Shown: piece by piece, positions 45,165-54,373 of the stretch
How positions within the stretch are numbered: the first letter of the stretch is position 1
Layout: each line of letters starts with the position of its first letter
Assembly (NCBI GenBank): GCA_034180415.1
Contig: JAXFOK010000037.1
Coordinates: 18,844 to 82,843 of the forward strand
DNA length: 64,000 nt
Direction: 5' to 3'
DNA from: CAKMMH01 sp927798255
GTDB lineage: Bacteria; Bdellovibrionota_C; UBA2361; CAKMMH01
Position numbers and translations under genes: made by a program
Notes under the pieces: model-generated
The model's database searches: none
Seen by the model: only the letters and a program-made list of their open reading frames with translations
What the model was told of the DNA's origin: nothing

Positions 45165-45238
45165 TGCACCATGAAGGAGTCGAACCTACGGCCTTCTGAT
45201 TCGTAGTCAGACGCTCTATCCAACTGAGCTAATGGTGC
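45165..45238 (-). tRNA. tRNA-Arg (anticodon ACG)
   Basis: Cloverleaf on the minus strand: acceptor GCACCAT/ATGGTGC with discriminator A, D arm GCTC/GAGC, anticodon arm TCTGA-CTACGAA-TCAGA, T arm GTAGG-TTCGACT-CCTTC with one T-T mismatch. CCA is not encoded. A34 would be deaminated to inosine. Confidence 0.95.
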
Positions 45239-45271
45239 ATAAAAAAGATTCGATAAAGCGATCCAAAAAAA

Positions 45272-45347
45272 TGGCTCCCCAGACCGGACTTGAACCAGTG
45301 ACCCAATGATTAACAGTCATTTGCTCTACCAACTGAGCTACTGGGGA
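45272..45347 (-). tRNA. tRNA-Asn (anticodon GTT)
   Basis: Acceptor TCCCCAG/CTGGGGA, discriminator G and encoded CCA; D arm GCTC/GAGC; anticodon loop CTGTTAA. It lies 33 bases upstream of tRNA-Arg on the same strand, so they are probably one transcript. Note that CCA is encoded here but not in tRNA-Arg. Confidence 0.97.
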
Positions 45348-45441
45348 ATAACAATATATAATATAATTATTTTTTTTTATTAAAAAGTCAAGCTTTTAAA
45401 GAAATGTTTTTATTAAAATATCAAATACTTAAGTTTTGGTA

Positions 45442-46041
45442 TTAAAAATAGTTTCTTCCACTAAACGCTCTAGATAAAGTAATATCATCTGCATACTCTA
45501 ATTCTGCGCCTTTTGACATACCTTGAGCAAGTCTTGAAACTTTAACATTCATGTCTTTTAATCTATCTGCTATTAATAAAGAAGTTGCATCCCCCTCAAC
45601 AGTTGAAGAAGTTGCTAAAAGTACTTCATTTATTTTTTCATTTTCTATTCTTTGAAATAATTCTTTTAATTTCATTGACTCTGGGCCTAATCCTTTTAAA
45701 GGTGCAAAAAGCCCGTGAAGAACATGATAAACCCCTTTAAACTCCCCCATTCTTTCAAACGCAAAAACATCCATGGGCTTCTCAACGACACATAAGAGGC
45801 TATGATCTCTTGAAACATCTTCGCAAATTTTACAAGTTTTTCCTTCTGAAAAATTAAAACAGGTTTCGCAAAAACAAGTATTGTTAATAGCCTCTAAAAG
45901 TGCTTTGCTTAAAGAATCTGCAAGCTCTCTATCGTTGTTTACTATATGGTATGCAAGCCTCATTGCAGTTTTTTCACCAATAGATGGAAGCTTTGAAAGC
46001 TCACGTACCAATTTTTTCATGGATTCTGGAAATAGATACAT
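45442..46041 (-). CDS. recR: Recombination mediator RecR
   Basis: With RecO and RecF loads RecA on gapped DNA. 199 residues: helix-hairpin-helix LSKLPSIGEKTAMRLAYHI, a four-Cys zinc site around CFCETCFNFSEGKTCKIC, and a Toprim domain starting LLCVVEKPMDVFAFER. Last gene of the dnaX-ybaB-recR operon, 28 bases after ybaB. Confidence 0.97.
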   Translation of the reverse strand: MYLFPESMKKLVRELSKLPSIGEKTAMRLAYHIVNNDRELADSLSKALLEAINNTCFCETCFNFSEGKTCKICEDVSRDHSLLCVVEKPMDVFAFERMGEFKGVYHVLHGLFAPLKGLGPESMKLKELFQRIENEKINEVLLATSSTVEGDATSLLIADRLKDMNVKVSRLAQGMSKGAELEYADDITLSRAFSGRNYF

Positions 46042-46069
46042 CTAAATTTTAACTTATTAATATATTCTA

Positions 46070-46408
46070 TTAAAATAACCCTGGGATTGATATTCCACCT
46101 GTTACTTGAGAATATTTTTTCTCGCTTTCTGCTTGCATTTTTCTCACTGCTTCATTTGTTGCAGCAACTATTAAATCTTGAAGCATTTCAACATCATCTG
46201 CATTAACAACACTCTTATCTATTTTTAACGATACAAGCTCATATTTTCCATTAACTTCAACATTTACCATAGAGCCACCAGCTGATGCACTCATTGTCAT
46301 ATTTTGAGTTTCTTGTTGAATCTTTTGCATGTCTTGTTGCATCTTTTGAGCTTGACGCATAAGCTGTTGCATATTTCCGCCTGGAAATCCACCAAATCCT
46401 TTTGCCAT
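46070..46408 (-). CDS. ybaB: YbaB/EbfC nucleoid-associated protein
   Basis: 112 residues, dimeric DNA-binding protein. N-terminal Gln/Met-rich helix (QLMRQAQKMQQDMQKIQQET), then the conserved VNGKYELVSLKIDKSVV and DLIVAATNEAVRKMQ segments. GGAGAAACATT precedes the ATG. It lies between dnaX and recR, the classic order, though separated from dnaX by a family B block. Confidence 0.96.
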   Translation of the reverse strand: MAKGFGGFPGGNMQQLMRQAQKMQQDMQKIQQETQNMTMSASAGGSMVNVEVNGKYELVSLKIDKSVVNADDVEMLQDLIVAATNEAVRKMQAESEKKYSQVTGGISIPGLF

Positions 46409-46447
46409 ATAATGTTTCTCCTAATAAACACAATAAGTAATAATTAC

Positions 46448-46642
46448 CCAAAATTTGTTCGGGCACCCTTTCAGGGGGCGTTCGTGGTGGTGCATTTTGC
46501 ACAACCGGCCCTAGCACCGCACGCTAACGCTTCGTTATGGTTTGCCCATGCGGGCAAACTTCAAAAATTAACGAGCATAGATAAATACATTATATCTCGC
46601 AAATTCTCGACTCAAATGCATGTTTTATACAAATATTTTGAG
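46448..46642. repeat. Family B block with 38-bp tail, between dnaX and ybaB
   Basis: GGGCACCCTTTCAGGGGGC, GTGGTGCATTTTGCACAACC, AGCACCGCACGCTAACGC and GTTTGCCCATGCGGGCAAAC, then AAAATTAACGAGCATA and the 38-bp module 46605-46642 ending ATATTTTGAG. Nearly fills the 239-bp gap in an otherwise tight operon. Confidence 0.65.
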
Positions 46643-46647
46643 TAAAC

Positions 46648-48393
46648 CTATTTTTTTATAAATCGTTCTATCTCTGTTCCAGGAAATACTTTTTTTATTT
46701 CTTGAAAGAGAGAATCATTATAAACTTTTTCTTTTTTTTCGTTAACTAAAGCTTCTGCTTCCTTTGCTTGCTTTGCCAAAAAGCTATCATTAGATGCTTC
46801 TGATTTTCCATTATTTTCTTCAAGCTGTAAATACCAATCATTAGAACCTGTATAACTTTGTATACGACTAAAAAGCAAATCCTTATTTTCTTTATTCTTA
46901 AAATATTTTATATCGAAATTTGAACCTACAATTTTTATATTTTTTTCATGTACACTAATACTAACTCTTTTTACATACGATTCTAAAATTTTAGTCCCCT
47001 CTTTTTCAACATATTTTATAAACTTTGTAGCATCAAACGGTCGAACTACTACATTATTATTAGCATTTTCGTTTTCATTATCAGAGCTTGTATTAACATT
47101 TTCTTCTTTATATTTTTTCTTTGCATCTACTAATTGCTTAAAGCTTTGTGTTAAAGATTTCTGAGCGCTAACGCCACTATTTATACTTTCATTAATATTA
47201 TTTAAAGTTTTTTTTTGAGTAAGTGCTTGCGAATTACCACTTATGCTTTGTATCTTATTTCTAAGCGCTGCAACAATATAGGCAATATCTTTTACAGGTT
47301 CTCTTGTAGCCATTCTTACAATTAAAGCTTCAAGTGAATATTTAGGGTAAGCACTTTTTATAACTTTATCTGCTCCATCTCTTAAAAGAGAAAATAAATC
47401 TTGAATATCTTGCAAACTTACATCATTTGTTTGATTTTTTAAATTTTGAATTTCTTCTTTATCAAGCCCATAAGAATCAAGAAGTTTAAATCCACCAAGT
47501 TTTGCTAAAGTAAGCTCTCTAAAATATGATAAAAATTCTTCTGCAAAAATTGAAATATTTACGCCTTGATTAAATACTTTTTGCAGTAGCTCTACTGCCC
47601 CTAATGAATCTCTTTTTAAAATTGCTAAAGATAAATTCGAAATCACCTCCCTTTCAGCAACACCTAAAATATCACTACATTCTTTTGAAGTAATGGTATT
47701 TCCCTCGCAAAATGAAGCAACTCTATCAAGAATTGATTGAGCATCACGCATCGAACCACCTGAAAGTTTTGCAATTATTCTTAAAGCTTCTGCCTCAATT
47801 TTTACCTTCTCATTATCTAGAATTTCTTTTAATCTTGCTCTAATTTCATCAAATGAAAGCGCACGAAAATCATGACGCTGACACCTTGAAATTACAGTTT
47901 CTGGGATTTTTTGAATTTCAGTTGTTGCTAAAATAAAAACTGTGTTACTAGGAGGTTCTTCTAAGCTTTTTAAAAGAGCATTAAAAGCCGAGATACTTAA
48001 CATATGAACTTCATCAATTATATAAACTTTATATTTTGAGTTTGGAGGAGGCGGAAGCTTAAAAGAGTCAATAAGCGCTCTTACATCATCTACGCTATTA
48101 TTTGAAGCTCCATCCATTTCAATTACTGAAAGACTATTTCCTTGAGCAATTTCCTTACAGTTTACACACTCAAGACAAGGCGTCGCGGTTGGCCCATGAA
48201 CACAATTTAAAGATTTTGCTAAGATTCTTGCAATTGAAGTTTTCCCAACACCTCGAGGACCAGAGAAAAGAAAAGCGTGTGCGATTTTATCCCTTTTAAT
48301 GGCATTTATTAGGCTTCTTGTGATATGTTCTTGGCCTGTAACTTCTAAAAAGGTTTGTGGACGATATTTTCTAGCAAAAACAAGATACGACAT
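46648..48393 (-). CDS. dnaX: DNA polymerase III subunit tau/gamma
   Basis: Clamp-loader ATPase. 581 residues: RKYRPQTFLEVTGQEHI, Walker A GPRGVGKT (45-52), zinc module with Cys pairs in CVHGPTATPCLECVNC, Walker B DEVHMLSISAFNALLKSLEE, arginine finger region ISRCQRHDF. After about residue 370 comes a low-complexity linker (DNENENANNNVV) and a tau-like C-terminal domain. I see no obvious slippery site for a gamma form. The SRP RNA gene lies just upstream. Confidence 0.97.
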   Translation of the reverse strand: MSYLVFARKYRPQTFLEVTGQEHITRSLINAIKRDKIAHAFLFSGPRGVGKTSIARILAKSLNCVHGPTATPCLECVNCKEIAQGNSLSVIEMDGASNNSVDDVRALIDSFKLPPPPNSKYKVYIIDEVHMLSISAFNALLKSLEEPPSNTVFILATTEIQKIPETVISRCQRHDFRALSFDEIRARLKEILDNEKVKIEAEALRIIAKLSGGSMRDAQSILDRVASFCEGNTITSKECSDILGVAEREVISNLSLAILKRDSLGAVELLQKVFNQGVNISIFAEEFLSYFRELTLAKLGGFKLLDSYGLDKEEIQNLKNQTNDVSLQDIQDLFSLLRDGADKVIKSAYPKYSLEALIVRMATREPVKDIAYIVAALRNKIQSISGNSQALTQKKTLNNINESINSGVSAQKSLTQSFKQLVDAKKKYKEENVNTSSDNENENANNNVVVRPFDATKFIKYVEKEGTKILESYVKRVSISVHEKNIKIVGSNFDIKYFKNKENKDLLFSRIQSYTGSNDWYLQLEENNGKSEASNDSFLAKQAKEAEALVNEKKEKVYNDSLFQEIKKVFPGTEIERFIKK

Positions 48394-48434
48394 TAAAGAA
48401 CTTTTTAAATTTTACTTAAAAAAATTTATTATAT

Positions 48435-48529
48435 ACGGCAAAAAACACATCACAGAAAAAAACGCATATGGCTGCTTTCTTCCGAACCTGACCAGATTTT
48501 GCGAACCTTTCTCGCATGCTTTTTACCGT
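48435..48529 (-). ncRNA. ffs: Signal recognition particle RNA (4.5S type)
   Basis: The minus strand contains CTGGTCAGGTTCGGAAGAAA followed by GCAGCCA, the universal helix-8 region bound by Ffh with its GGAA-type tetraloop and asymmetric loop. The ends pair: ACGGTAAAAA near 48529 with TTTTTTGCCGT near 48435. The length, about 95 nt, is that of the short bacterial form without Alu domain. Its position upstream of dnaX-ybaB-recR is widely conserved. Confidence 0.95.
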
Positions 48530-48599
48530 TTTTTGATTATAAGAAAACATAATAAAAAATTCAAGGAAATTTAGGGAATAATTTGTAAAAATAGTTCTA

Positions 48600-48965
48600 T
48601 TAAATCTAAAAATAAGAACGTTTTAAAATATTAATCCTCTGACAGAATTAACAAAATAATATAGCCTCATAGAATTGCCTCTCTTCAGGACTCTTCGTAC
48701 ATCGATCCCCACATTTCGATGCTTTTCGGACTCTTCTTAGACGATCGCATTATAAGATGACTTCTAACATCCTATAGTGATTCCCCTTACCCGTCTGCTG
48801 CGGTTAATGTGAAATGTGTCGACAGGCTCTTTGGTGTTTTTAGCGATTTTGCGACTTAAAGCCTGCACAACTTTATCTGTTTTTACAAAAAACGGACGTT
48901 TCGCAAAAAACTTTCTTGCAACATATTCTAAAACAACGATTTTATTTTTTTAATTTTAAATTTTT
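48600..48965 (-). other. Unexplained structured or decayed region upstream of ffs
   Basis: A GC-richer island without an ATG-started ORF. On the minus strand one frame reads on for about 115 codons with two in-frame stops: RKFFAKRPFFVKTDKVVQAL, then RKIAKNTKEPVDTFHINRSR, ITIGC, TAG, KSSYNAIV, TAA, EESEKHRNVGIDVRRVLKRG. It also has stems: TATAGGATG/CATCTTATA (9 bp, spanning the first stop), CATCGA/TCGATG and AGGCTTT/AGAGCCT, and a repeated GAAGAGTCC. It could be a structured RNA, or a foreign gene in decay. I could not match it to tmRNA, RNase P or 6S RNA. Confidence 0.45.
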
Positions 48966-49049
48966 AACTTAATCACTTATTTTTATAAAAAATTTTTTAC
49001 CAAATAAAAATTTTTATACGAGTGTAAGTCATAAATGTAGTCGTATAAT

Positions 49050-50654
49050 ATGCTAATTAACCAAATTAAAATTACTCAAATTAACAGCAAAATTTCAAAT
49101 AAGTTTAATGTTTGCGTATCTAATTTTACTTTAGAAACACCACAGAAGGTAAAACTTATTGAAAATTTAAATTTTGCTCAAAGTAAAGGTGATGTCCTTG
49201 CAATTATAGGAGATGAGGGCGTAGGAAAAACTTGTCTTTTAAAAAGCATCGTGGGGATTTTACCAAGTGATTTTACTATCTCAGGTAAAATAATTGCAAA
49301 CAAACCTTATTATGTACCACAATTTACAGAGTCTTGTTATTTATCAAAAACACCATACGAGTTCTTATTTTTAAAATCACCAAATGACACTTTTGGTGAT
49401 GAAAATTAGAATAGATACACAGAGGTTGCAAGCATTTTTGATAAATTAAATATTAACCTAGATACTTTTTTTGAAGATGATAAGATTCTAGCAAATTTAA
49501 GTAACGGAGAGCTTAAAAAACTTGAAATCGTAAAACTTATGTTAAATGCTCCATCTGTAATTCTTTTAGATGAACCTACGAACCATCTAGACTTAATCAC
49601 AATTTTATGGTTTGAAACATTTATAAAAAACTTTGATGGTACCACTATAATAGTATCGCACGATGAGCAATTTCTAGAAAATGTAAGCACAAACATCTTG
49701 TTTTTACAAAGAGGAAAAACATTAAAACCAATTTATAGGTACTCTGGAAATGGCTATAAAGAATTTTTAAAAAAATTTGAAGATGAAGTTTCACATTCTA
49801 AAGACGAAATCGAGGCTTTCAAAAAGGAACAAAAAAAGCAAAAAAGAGAACTTGCAGAATTTAAGGAAAAGTTTGCTGAGAAATCAAAAAAGGCAAAACC
49901 TCAAAACACTGCAGAAAAAGGTAGAGTAAATCGTGGAGAAAAAAAGGCACTTCAGCAAATTACGCAGAAAAAACAAGATTTACTTAGTGATAAAGATAAG
50001 CTAGAGGCCGTAGAGCTTAATGAAAGTATTAGAATTCTTGTTCCTAACGAGTGCAAGGTAAGTAATGGTAAAGTAATGCTTCAATTTGAAACTCCTTTAT
50101 TAAAAATTAAAGATAGAGTGCTTTCTAAAAACATTAAACTTCACATTCAAGGGCCAAAAAAAGTTGTAATAATAGGAGATAACGGAAAGGGAAAATCTAC
50201 ACTTTTAAATGAAATATTAACATATTTAAAAAATCTAAACGATTCTAGTGTAAACGTAGGATATCTTCCCCAAAATTATCAAGAAACGCTTGAAAATTCC
50301 ACTTTATCCCCAGTAGATATTTTAAAGAAGCATTCAGATGATATAACAACTATAAAAACACTTCTTGGGCACATGAATTTTAAAAGAGACGATATGGATA
50401 AAAGTATTTCTCTTTTAAGCGGTGGGCAAAAGTGCAAAACTTTAATTACAAGTCTTTTGCTTCAAAAGCCAAATTTTCTATTTTTAGATGAGCCGACAAA
50501 TAACCTATATCCACTATCAAATAGAGCTTTTAGACAATTCTTAACTGATTTTCCTGGAGCTGCATTAATTATATCTCATGATAGAATGGTAATTAATGAA
50601 GTTGCAACAAAAGTATACAAGCTTACAAATAATGGATTAGAGTTGGTAAAATAA
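49050..50654 (+). pseudogene. ABC-F ATPase gene interrupted by one in-frame TAG
   Basis: One frame runs from 49050 to 50654 (535 codons including stops) and is broken only by TAG at 49407-49409, 119 codons in. Both ABC cassettes are present: Walker A GDEGVGKTCLLKS, signature LSNGELKKLEIVKLML, Walker B VILLDEPTNHLD; linker helix rich in Lys/Glu; second Walker A GDNGKGKSTLL, LSGGQKCKTLITSLL, FLFLDEPTNNLYPL. ABC-F proteins act on stalled ribosomes. A CAG-to-TAG change would explain the stop. Downstream restart at 49539 would give a protein without the first Walker A. Confidence 0.75.
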
Positions 50655-50721
50655 TAATACATAATACGTTAAAATTATTATACTTTTTATTCTTTTAAAA
50701 TTTACTTTTAATGTGTATAGT

Positions 50722-50750
50722 TAATGAAATGCTGATTAATGCAAAATTTT
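50722..50750. mobile_element. Solo end of a family A element
   Basis: GAAATGCTGATTAATGCAAA followed by ATTTTT matches the terminal repeat at 32661-32637 nearly base for base, but no partner end follows. It lies just before mscL and may be what remains after loss of the rest. Confidence 0.55.
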
Positions 50751-50778
50751 TAATATCATGATTAATAAAGAGATTTCT

Positions 50779-51210
50779 ATGAAAATAACTTCAATACTAA
50801 AAGAATTTCGTGAGTTTGCCCTAAAAGGTAACGTTGTTGATATGGCAGTAGGTATTATTATTGGTGCTGCATTTGGTAAAATTGTTACTTCATTAGTTAA
50901 CGATGTTATTACTCCTCCTCTTGGAATAATTGTTGGTGGCGTGGACTTTAAAGATTTAAAGTTTGTATTAAAAGCTGCAAAGGGAAACGCTCCAGCTGTA
51001 ACTCTTAATTATGGTAATTTTATTCAATGCACAATTGATTTTATTATCGTAGCAATTGCAATTTTTGCTGTAATTAAGGCTATGAATGCTCTTAGAACTC
51101 TTGCAATAAAAGAAAAAAAAGCAGCCGACGAGATAACTCCACCAGAGCCAACTAAGGAAGAAGCTTTACTTACAGAAATTAGAGATATTTTAAAAGAAAA
51201 AAACAAATAA
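50779..51210 (+). CDS. mscL: Large-conductance mechanosensitive channel
   Basis: Releases osmolytes on hypo-osmotic shock. With the start at MKITSILKEFREFALKGNVV the protein has 143 residues, the family length; the frame is open seven codons further upstream, but AAAGAG precedes this ATG. TM1 MAVGIIIGAAFGKIVTSLV, the pore loop, TM2 FIIVAIAIFAVIKAMNAL and the C-terminal helix EEALLTEIRDILKEK are all present. The 390-bp gap after it is AT-rich and holds only the glycogen synthase promoter region. Confidence 0.97.
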   Translation: MKITSILKEFREFALKGNVVDMAVGIIIGAAFGKIVTSLVNDVITPPLGIIVGGVDFKDLKFVLKAAKGNAPAVTLNYGNFIQCTIDFIIVAIAIFAVIKAMNALRTLAIKEKKAADEITPPEPTKEEALLTEIRDILKEKNK

Positions 51211-51598
51211 GCTCTAAACTATCTTTTTTTATTTTTTAGGGGTTGAAAGCTTGTTTAAACATCGCAAACCAACTTTTTGCTTAAGCTTTTCCCCCTAACG
51301 TTTCACACCTTTTCACACTTCTAACGTTATAAAAATTAATTGTAAAAAATTTATTATTTTAATTTAAATTTTTTGTATCGTAAATATAAAAAATTTTATA
51401 TAATTTATAAAAATTTTGTATTTTGTAAAAGTTTTGTAACAGAATAGAAAATTTACTTTTTCACAAGCAACAAAGACAACTTATTTGCATCTTTCTTATA
51501 AACAAATGAGAAATACAAGAAAAAATTATTAGTGATTTCAAAATCTTTAATAATTTTTTGATAAATGCAAAACATTGTTTAAGGGTAAGGTGAATAAA

Positions 51599-54127
51599 GT
51601 GAGTATAAATGAGAATTTAAAAGAATCTTTTTTAAACGAAAATAATAATATGATAATCGATAATGAGATTCAAGACATCGTTATCGATAGCGATATTAGT
51701 AGAGATTTTTCCGAATTAAAGGAAAATGATCTTAAGAATCAAAGCGCAATTCCACAAATCAATTTATCACAAGAACTAAGATTCATTTCCAAACCATATG
51801 TAGACATTCGCGGAAATGAAGTTAATTTATATATTACTTTTTCTTTAAATGATAATTATTTACAGCATACAAATTTCTTCGTTCATTTTGGAAGCTACGA
51901 TGACATTCCTGAAAATTGGGAATCATTACAAGTTAACAAAGACGAAATTGTTAAAAATGATGAACAAAATTACACGATTCATAAAACTTGGGTAATTCCT
52001 TGCAAAGGAAACTTCGGCGCAACAGTTTATGCAACATATCCTAATAATGAAAAACCTGTATGGCAAGGAACTCAAAATGATGATGCAAGATTTAGAATAG
52101 AAAACGACTGCTTTTTTACAATTGAAAAGATATTAAAAAAGAGAACTGACTATCAAGAAAGTACAAAAAATACTTTAAAAAATAGTATATCTTCTTACTC
52201 AACTTTTAAAAATTCTGTTGAAAAGTTACAAAAAGATTCTAATAGAAAATATCTTTCAGAAATTTTATACGATATCACCAAATGTGATAAAGATTTAAGA
52301 GACACTCTTACAAAATACTACAAAGCTGCTAAAGGTGAGTACGATTCAAATTACGGATATCAAACAGTATCTTCTGCAAAAGAATTATGTGACACTCTTG
52401 AAACTCTTGGATTAAGAGAAGCAGTGTTTGTTTCTCCTGAAGGGCCGCACGCGGCAGCTGGAGGTCTTGCAGAAGTTATGAAAGGTTTACTAAAAGCTAT
52501 TTCACAAAAGATTAGCGTTACTTTAATAAGCCCTATTTATGAATGTGACCAAGGAAGCAAGCATTCATGTGCAGATTATACTTTAAGAGCAGGTATAAAG
52601 TTTGGAAATCATATTTTAAAACCAAAATATGCTGGTGAGATCACAATTCCTTTTGGAAGAATTTCACACATTCAAACTGGCGCAACACTTCAAAATGCAT
52701 TCCATGAAAGGGTAACTATTCATATTGCAAAACAAGATAATTTTAAACTTGTTTTATTAAGATCAAAAAGATTTGCTGATTACTTATACGCAAGAATTAA
52801 TCCAGATGAGCAGTTAAGACGAACAATCTTCTTATCAAGAGGTGCACTTGAAGTTATAAATAATCCTTTATTTGATATTAACCCTCAAATTATAATATCA
52901 AATGATTGGCAGACAGGTTTAATTCCTCCACTTATGAAACTTGATGGTCGTTATGCAAACTCTCCTGCTTTTGCAAATTGCAAAACAATTCATATGATTC
53001 ATAACTGCGGACGTGATTACCATGGAAATATTCCTGTAAATTATGGTGGACAAAATTTATTTAGTATGCTTGAAATTGCCCCATGCCATATTTACGGGTT
53101 GACTCATCCTTGCAATAAAGGAATGCTAAATTTAACAGCTGCAGCTATTACTCACTTAAACGGCGCACTTTTAACTGTAAGTAAGCCTTATTCTGAAGAA
53201 CTTTTAGATTGGAATAGAGGTGAAGGGTTAACTGATTTAATAAAAACAAAACCTGGTGCTTTGTTTGGAATTAGTAATGGAATTGACCAAATCTCAATTA
53301 GAAGAAAAGTTATTTCTTTAGGAACAAATGAATTTGAAGATACTATTTCACCTGAAGATGACAAGGCTTATTATTCAAAAATAATTTCTTTTAAGAGTAG
53401 AATTAAAGAAAAATTACAAAAAGATTTAAAATTACAAGTAAATCCTGATGCAAAATTATTCTCATTTATTGGTAGAATAGCAGAGCAAAAAGGAATAGAA
53501 CTTATGTATAATAATCCAGCTGGGGAAGGCGTTTCGGCAATTGAAGCAATCTTAATTCATTACCCAGAGAGCCAATTTGTTTTTGCAGGCCCTTATACAG
53601 ATGGTGATACTCATGCAAGAAATTTAAGAAATTGCATTGAATACTTATCTTACAAATACCCAGGTAGAATTTGTGGAATCTACAATTTCGTATCTCACGA
53701 TTACGCAATAGAAATTCACGCTGCAAGTGATTTCTTTATGATGCCATCTCGTTATGAACCTGGTGGAATTGTTCAGCTTGAAGCCATAGCTTGTGGAACT
53801 TTGGTAATTGGACGTAATGTTGGAGGAATTTCAGCAACTCTTAGAAATTATGGCGACTTATCAAATGAAAGCAATGCATTTATGTTTGATACATACACAG
53901 CTGATGCATTCTATAGAGCGATGTGTTACGGATTAAATACTGTAAAAGATAAAGATTTAAATGAAACTTTGATCTTACAGGCAGCAAAAGCAAGACACGA
54001 TTGGAACCATAGAGTTAGTAATTATATTTCGTTGTTCCAATACATAAAAGGCGTGTTAAATCCGTATGAATTTTACGATTATTTAGATAATAGTGTAGAT
54101 TGCATAAAAGAAAGCTGCACTTATTAA
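51599..54127 (+). CDS. Glycogen/starch synthase (GT5) with long N-terminal extension
   Basis: Elongates alpha-1,4-glucan from ADP- or UDP-glucose. 842 residues from the GTG at 51599 (AAGGTGA six bases upstream); a TTG eight codons earlier is possible. Residues about 60-180 form a beta-rich domain like a carbohydrate-binding module (TFSLNDNYLQHTNFFVHFGS); residues 180-270 are helical. The catalytic part starts near 275: EAVFVSPEGPHAAAGGLAEV, where the usual KTGG donor loop reads AAGG, so the conserved Lys is replaced. Later FIGRIAEQKGIELM and MPSRYEPGGIVQLEAIACGT. Terminated by two hairpins. Confidence 0.85.
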   Translation: MSINENLKESFLNENNNMIIDNEIQDIVIDSDISRDFSELKENDLKNQSAIPQINLSQELRFISKPYVDIRGNEVNLYITFSLNDNYLQHTNFFVHFGSYDDIPENWESLQVNKDEIVKNDEQNYTIHKTWVIPCKGNFGATVYATYPNNEKPVWQGTQNDDARFRIENDCFFTIEKILKKRTDYQESTKNTLKNSISSYSTFKNSVEKLQKDSNRKYLSEILYDITKCDKDLRDTLTKYYKAAKGEYDSNYGYQTVSSAKELCDTLETLGLREAVFVSPEGPHAAAGGLAEVMKGLLKAISQKISVTLISPIYECDQGSKHSCADYTLRAGIKFGNHILKPKYAGEITIPFGRISHIQTGATLQNAFHERVTIHIAKQDNFKLVLLRSKRFADYLYARINPDEQLRRTIFLSRGALEVINNPLFDINPQIIISNDWQTGLIPPLMKLDGRYANSPAFANCKTIHMIHNCGRDYHGNIPVNYGGQNLFSMLEIAPCHIYGLTHPCNKGMLNLTAAAITHLNGALLTVSKPYSEELLDWNRGEGLTDLIKTKPGALFGISNGIDQISIRRKVISLGTNEFEDTISPEDDKAYYSKIISFKSRIKEKLQKDLKLQVNPDAKLFSFIGRIAEQKGIELMYNNPAGEGVSAIEAILIHYPESQFVFAGPYTDGDTHARNLRNCIEYLSYKYPGRICGIYNFVSHDYAIEIHAASDFFMMPSRYEPGGIVQLEAIACGTLVIGRNVGGISATLRNYGDLSNESNAFMFDTYTADAFYRAMCYGLNTVKDKDLNETLILQAAKARHDWNHRVSNYISLFQYIKGVLNPYEFYDYLDNSVDCIKESCTY

Positions 54128-54182
54128 TAAATTTATAAGTAGTTTTTTATTTTTTCATATTGTTTACTCCTTTATTTGTGTG

Positions 54183-54267
54183 TTTTTATAAGGGCTTAGC
54201 TCTTATAAAAACCTTCCTATTTTTAAGAGGGCTTACATTGTGAAATTATTGCAAGTCCTCTTTTTTT
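54183..54267 (+). terminator. Two terminators after the glycogen synthase gene
   Basis: TTTTTATAAGGGCT/AGCTCTTATAAAAA (54183-54211), then AAGAGGGCTT (54225-54234) with AAGTCCTCTT (54253-54262) followed by seven T's. Both have stems of about ten pairs or more. Confidence 0.85.
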
Positions 54268-54373
54268 ATTTGACTTAAGCTTAATATTTTGAAATAATAC
54301 TAAACTTATGCGCGTAATGTTGGTTTACGCGATCAATAAAGGTTAACTTCGTTTTGAATTTGAAAGGGTTTAT

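Noticed and set aside
46257..46645. ORFs on both strands around the ybaB start
   Set aside because: They lie in other frames of ybaB or in the family B block and its 38-bp tail.
48600..48965. tmRNA, RNase P RNA or 6S RNA
   Set aside because: No tRNA-like ends or tag frame, no RNase P core sequence, and no convincing 6S-type long hairpin with a central bubble could be drawn.
49407..49409. TAG recoded as a sense codon
   Set aside because: glnS and the RRM gene end in TAG with sensible C-termini, so TAG functions as a stop in this genome.
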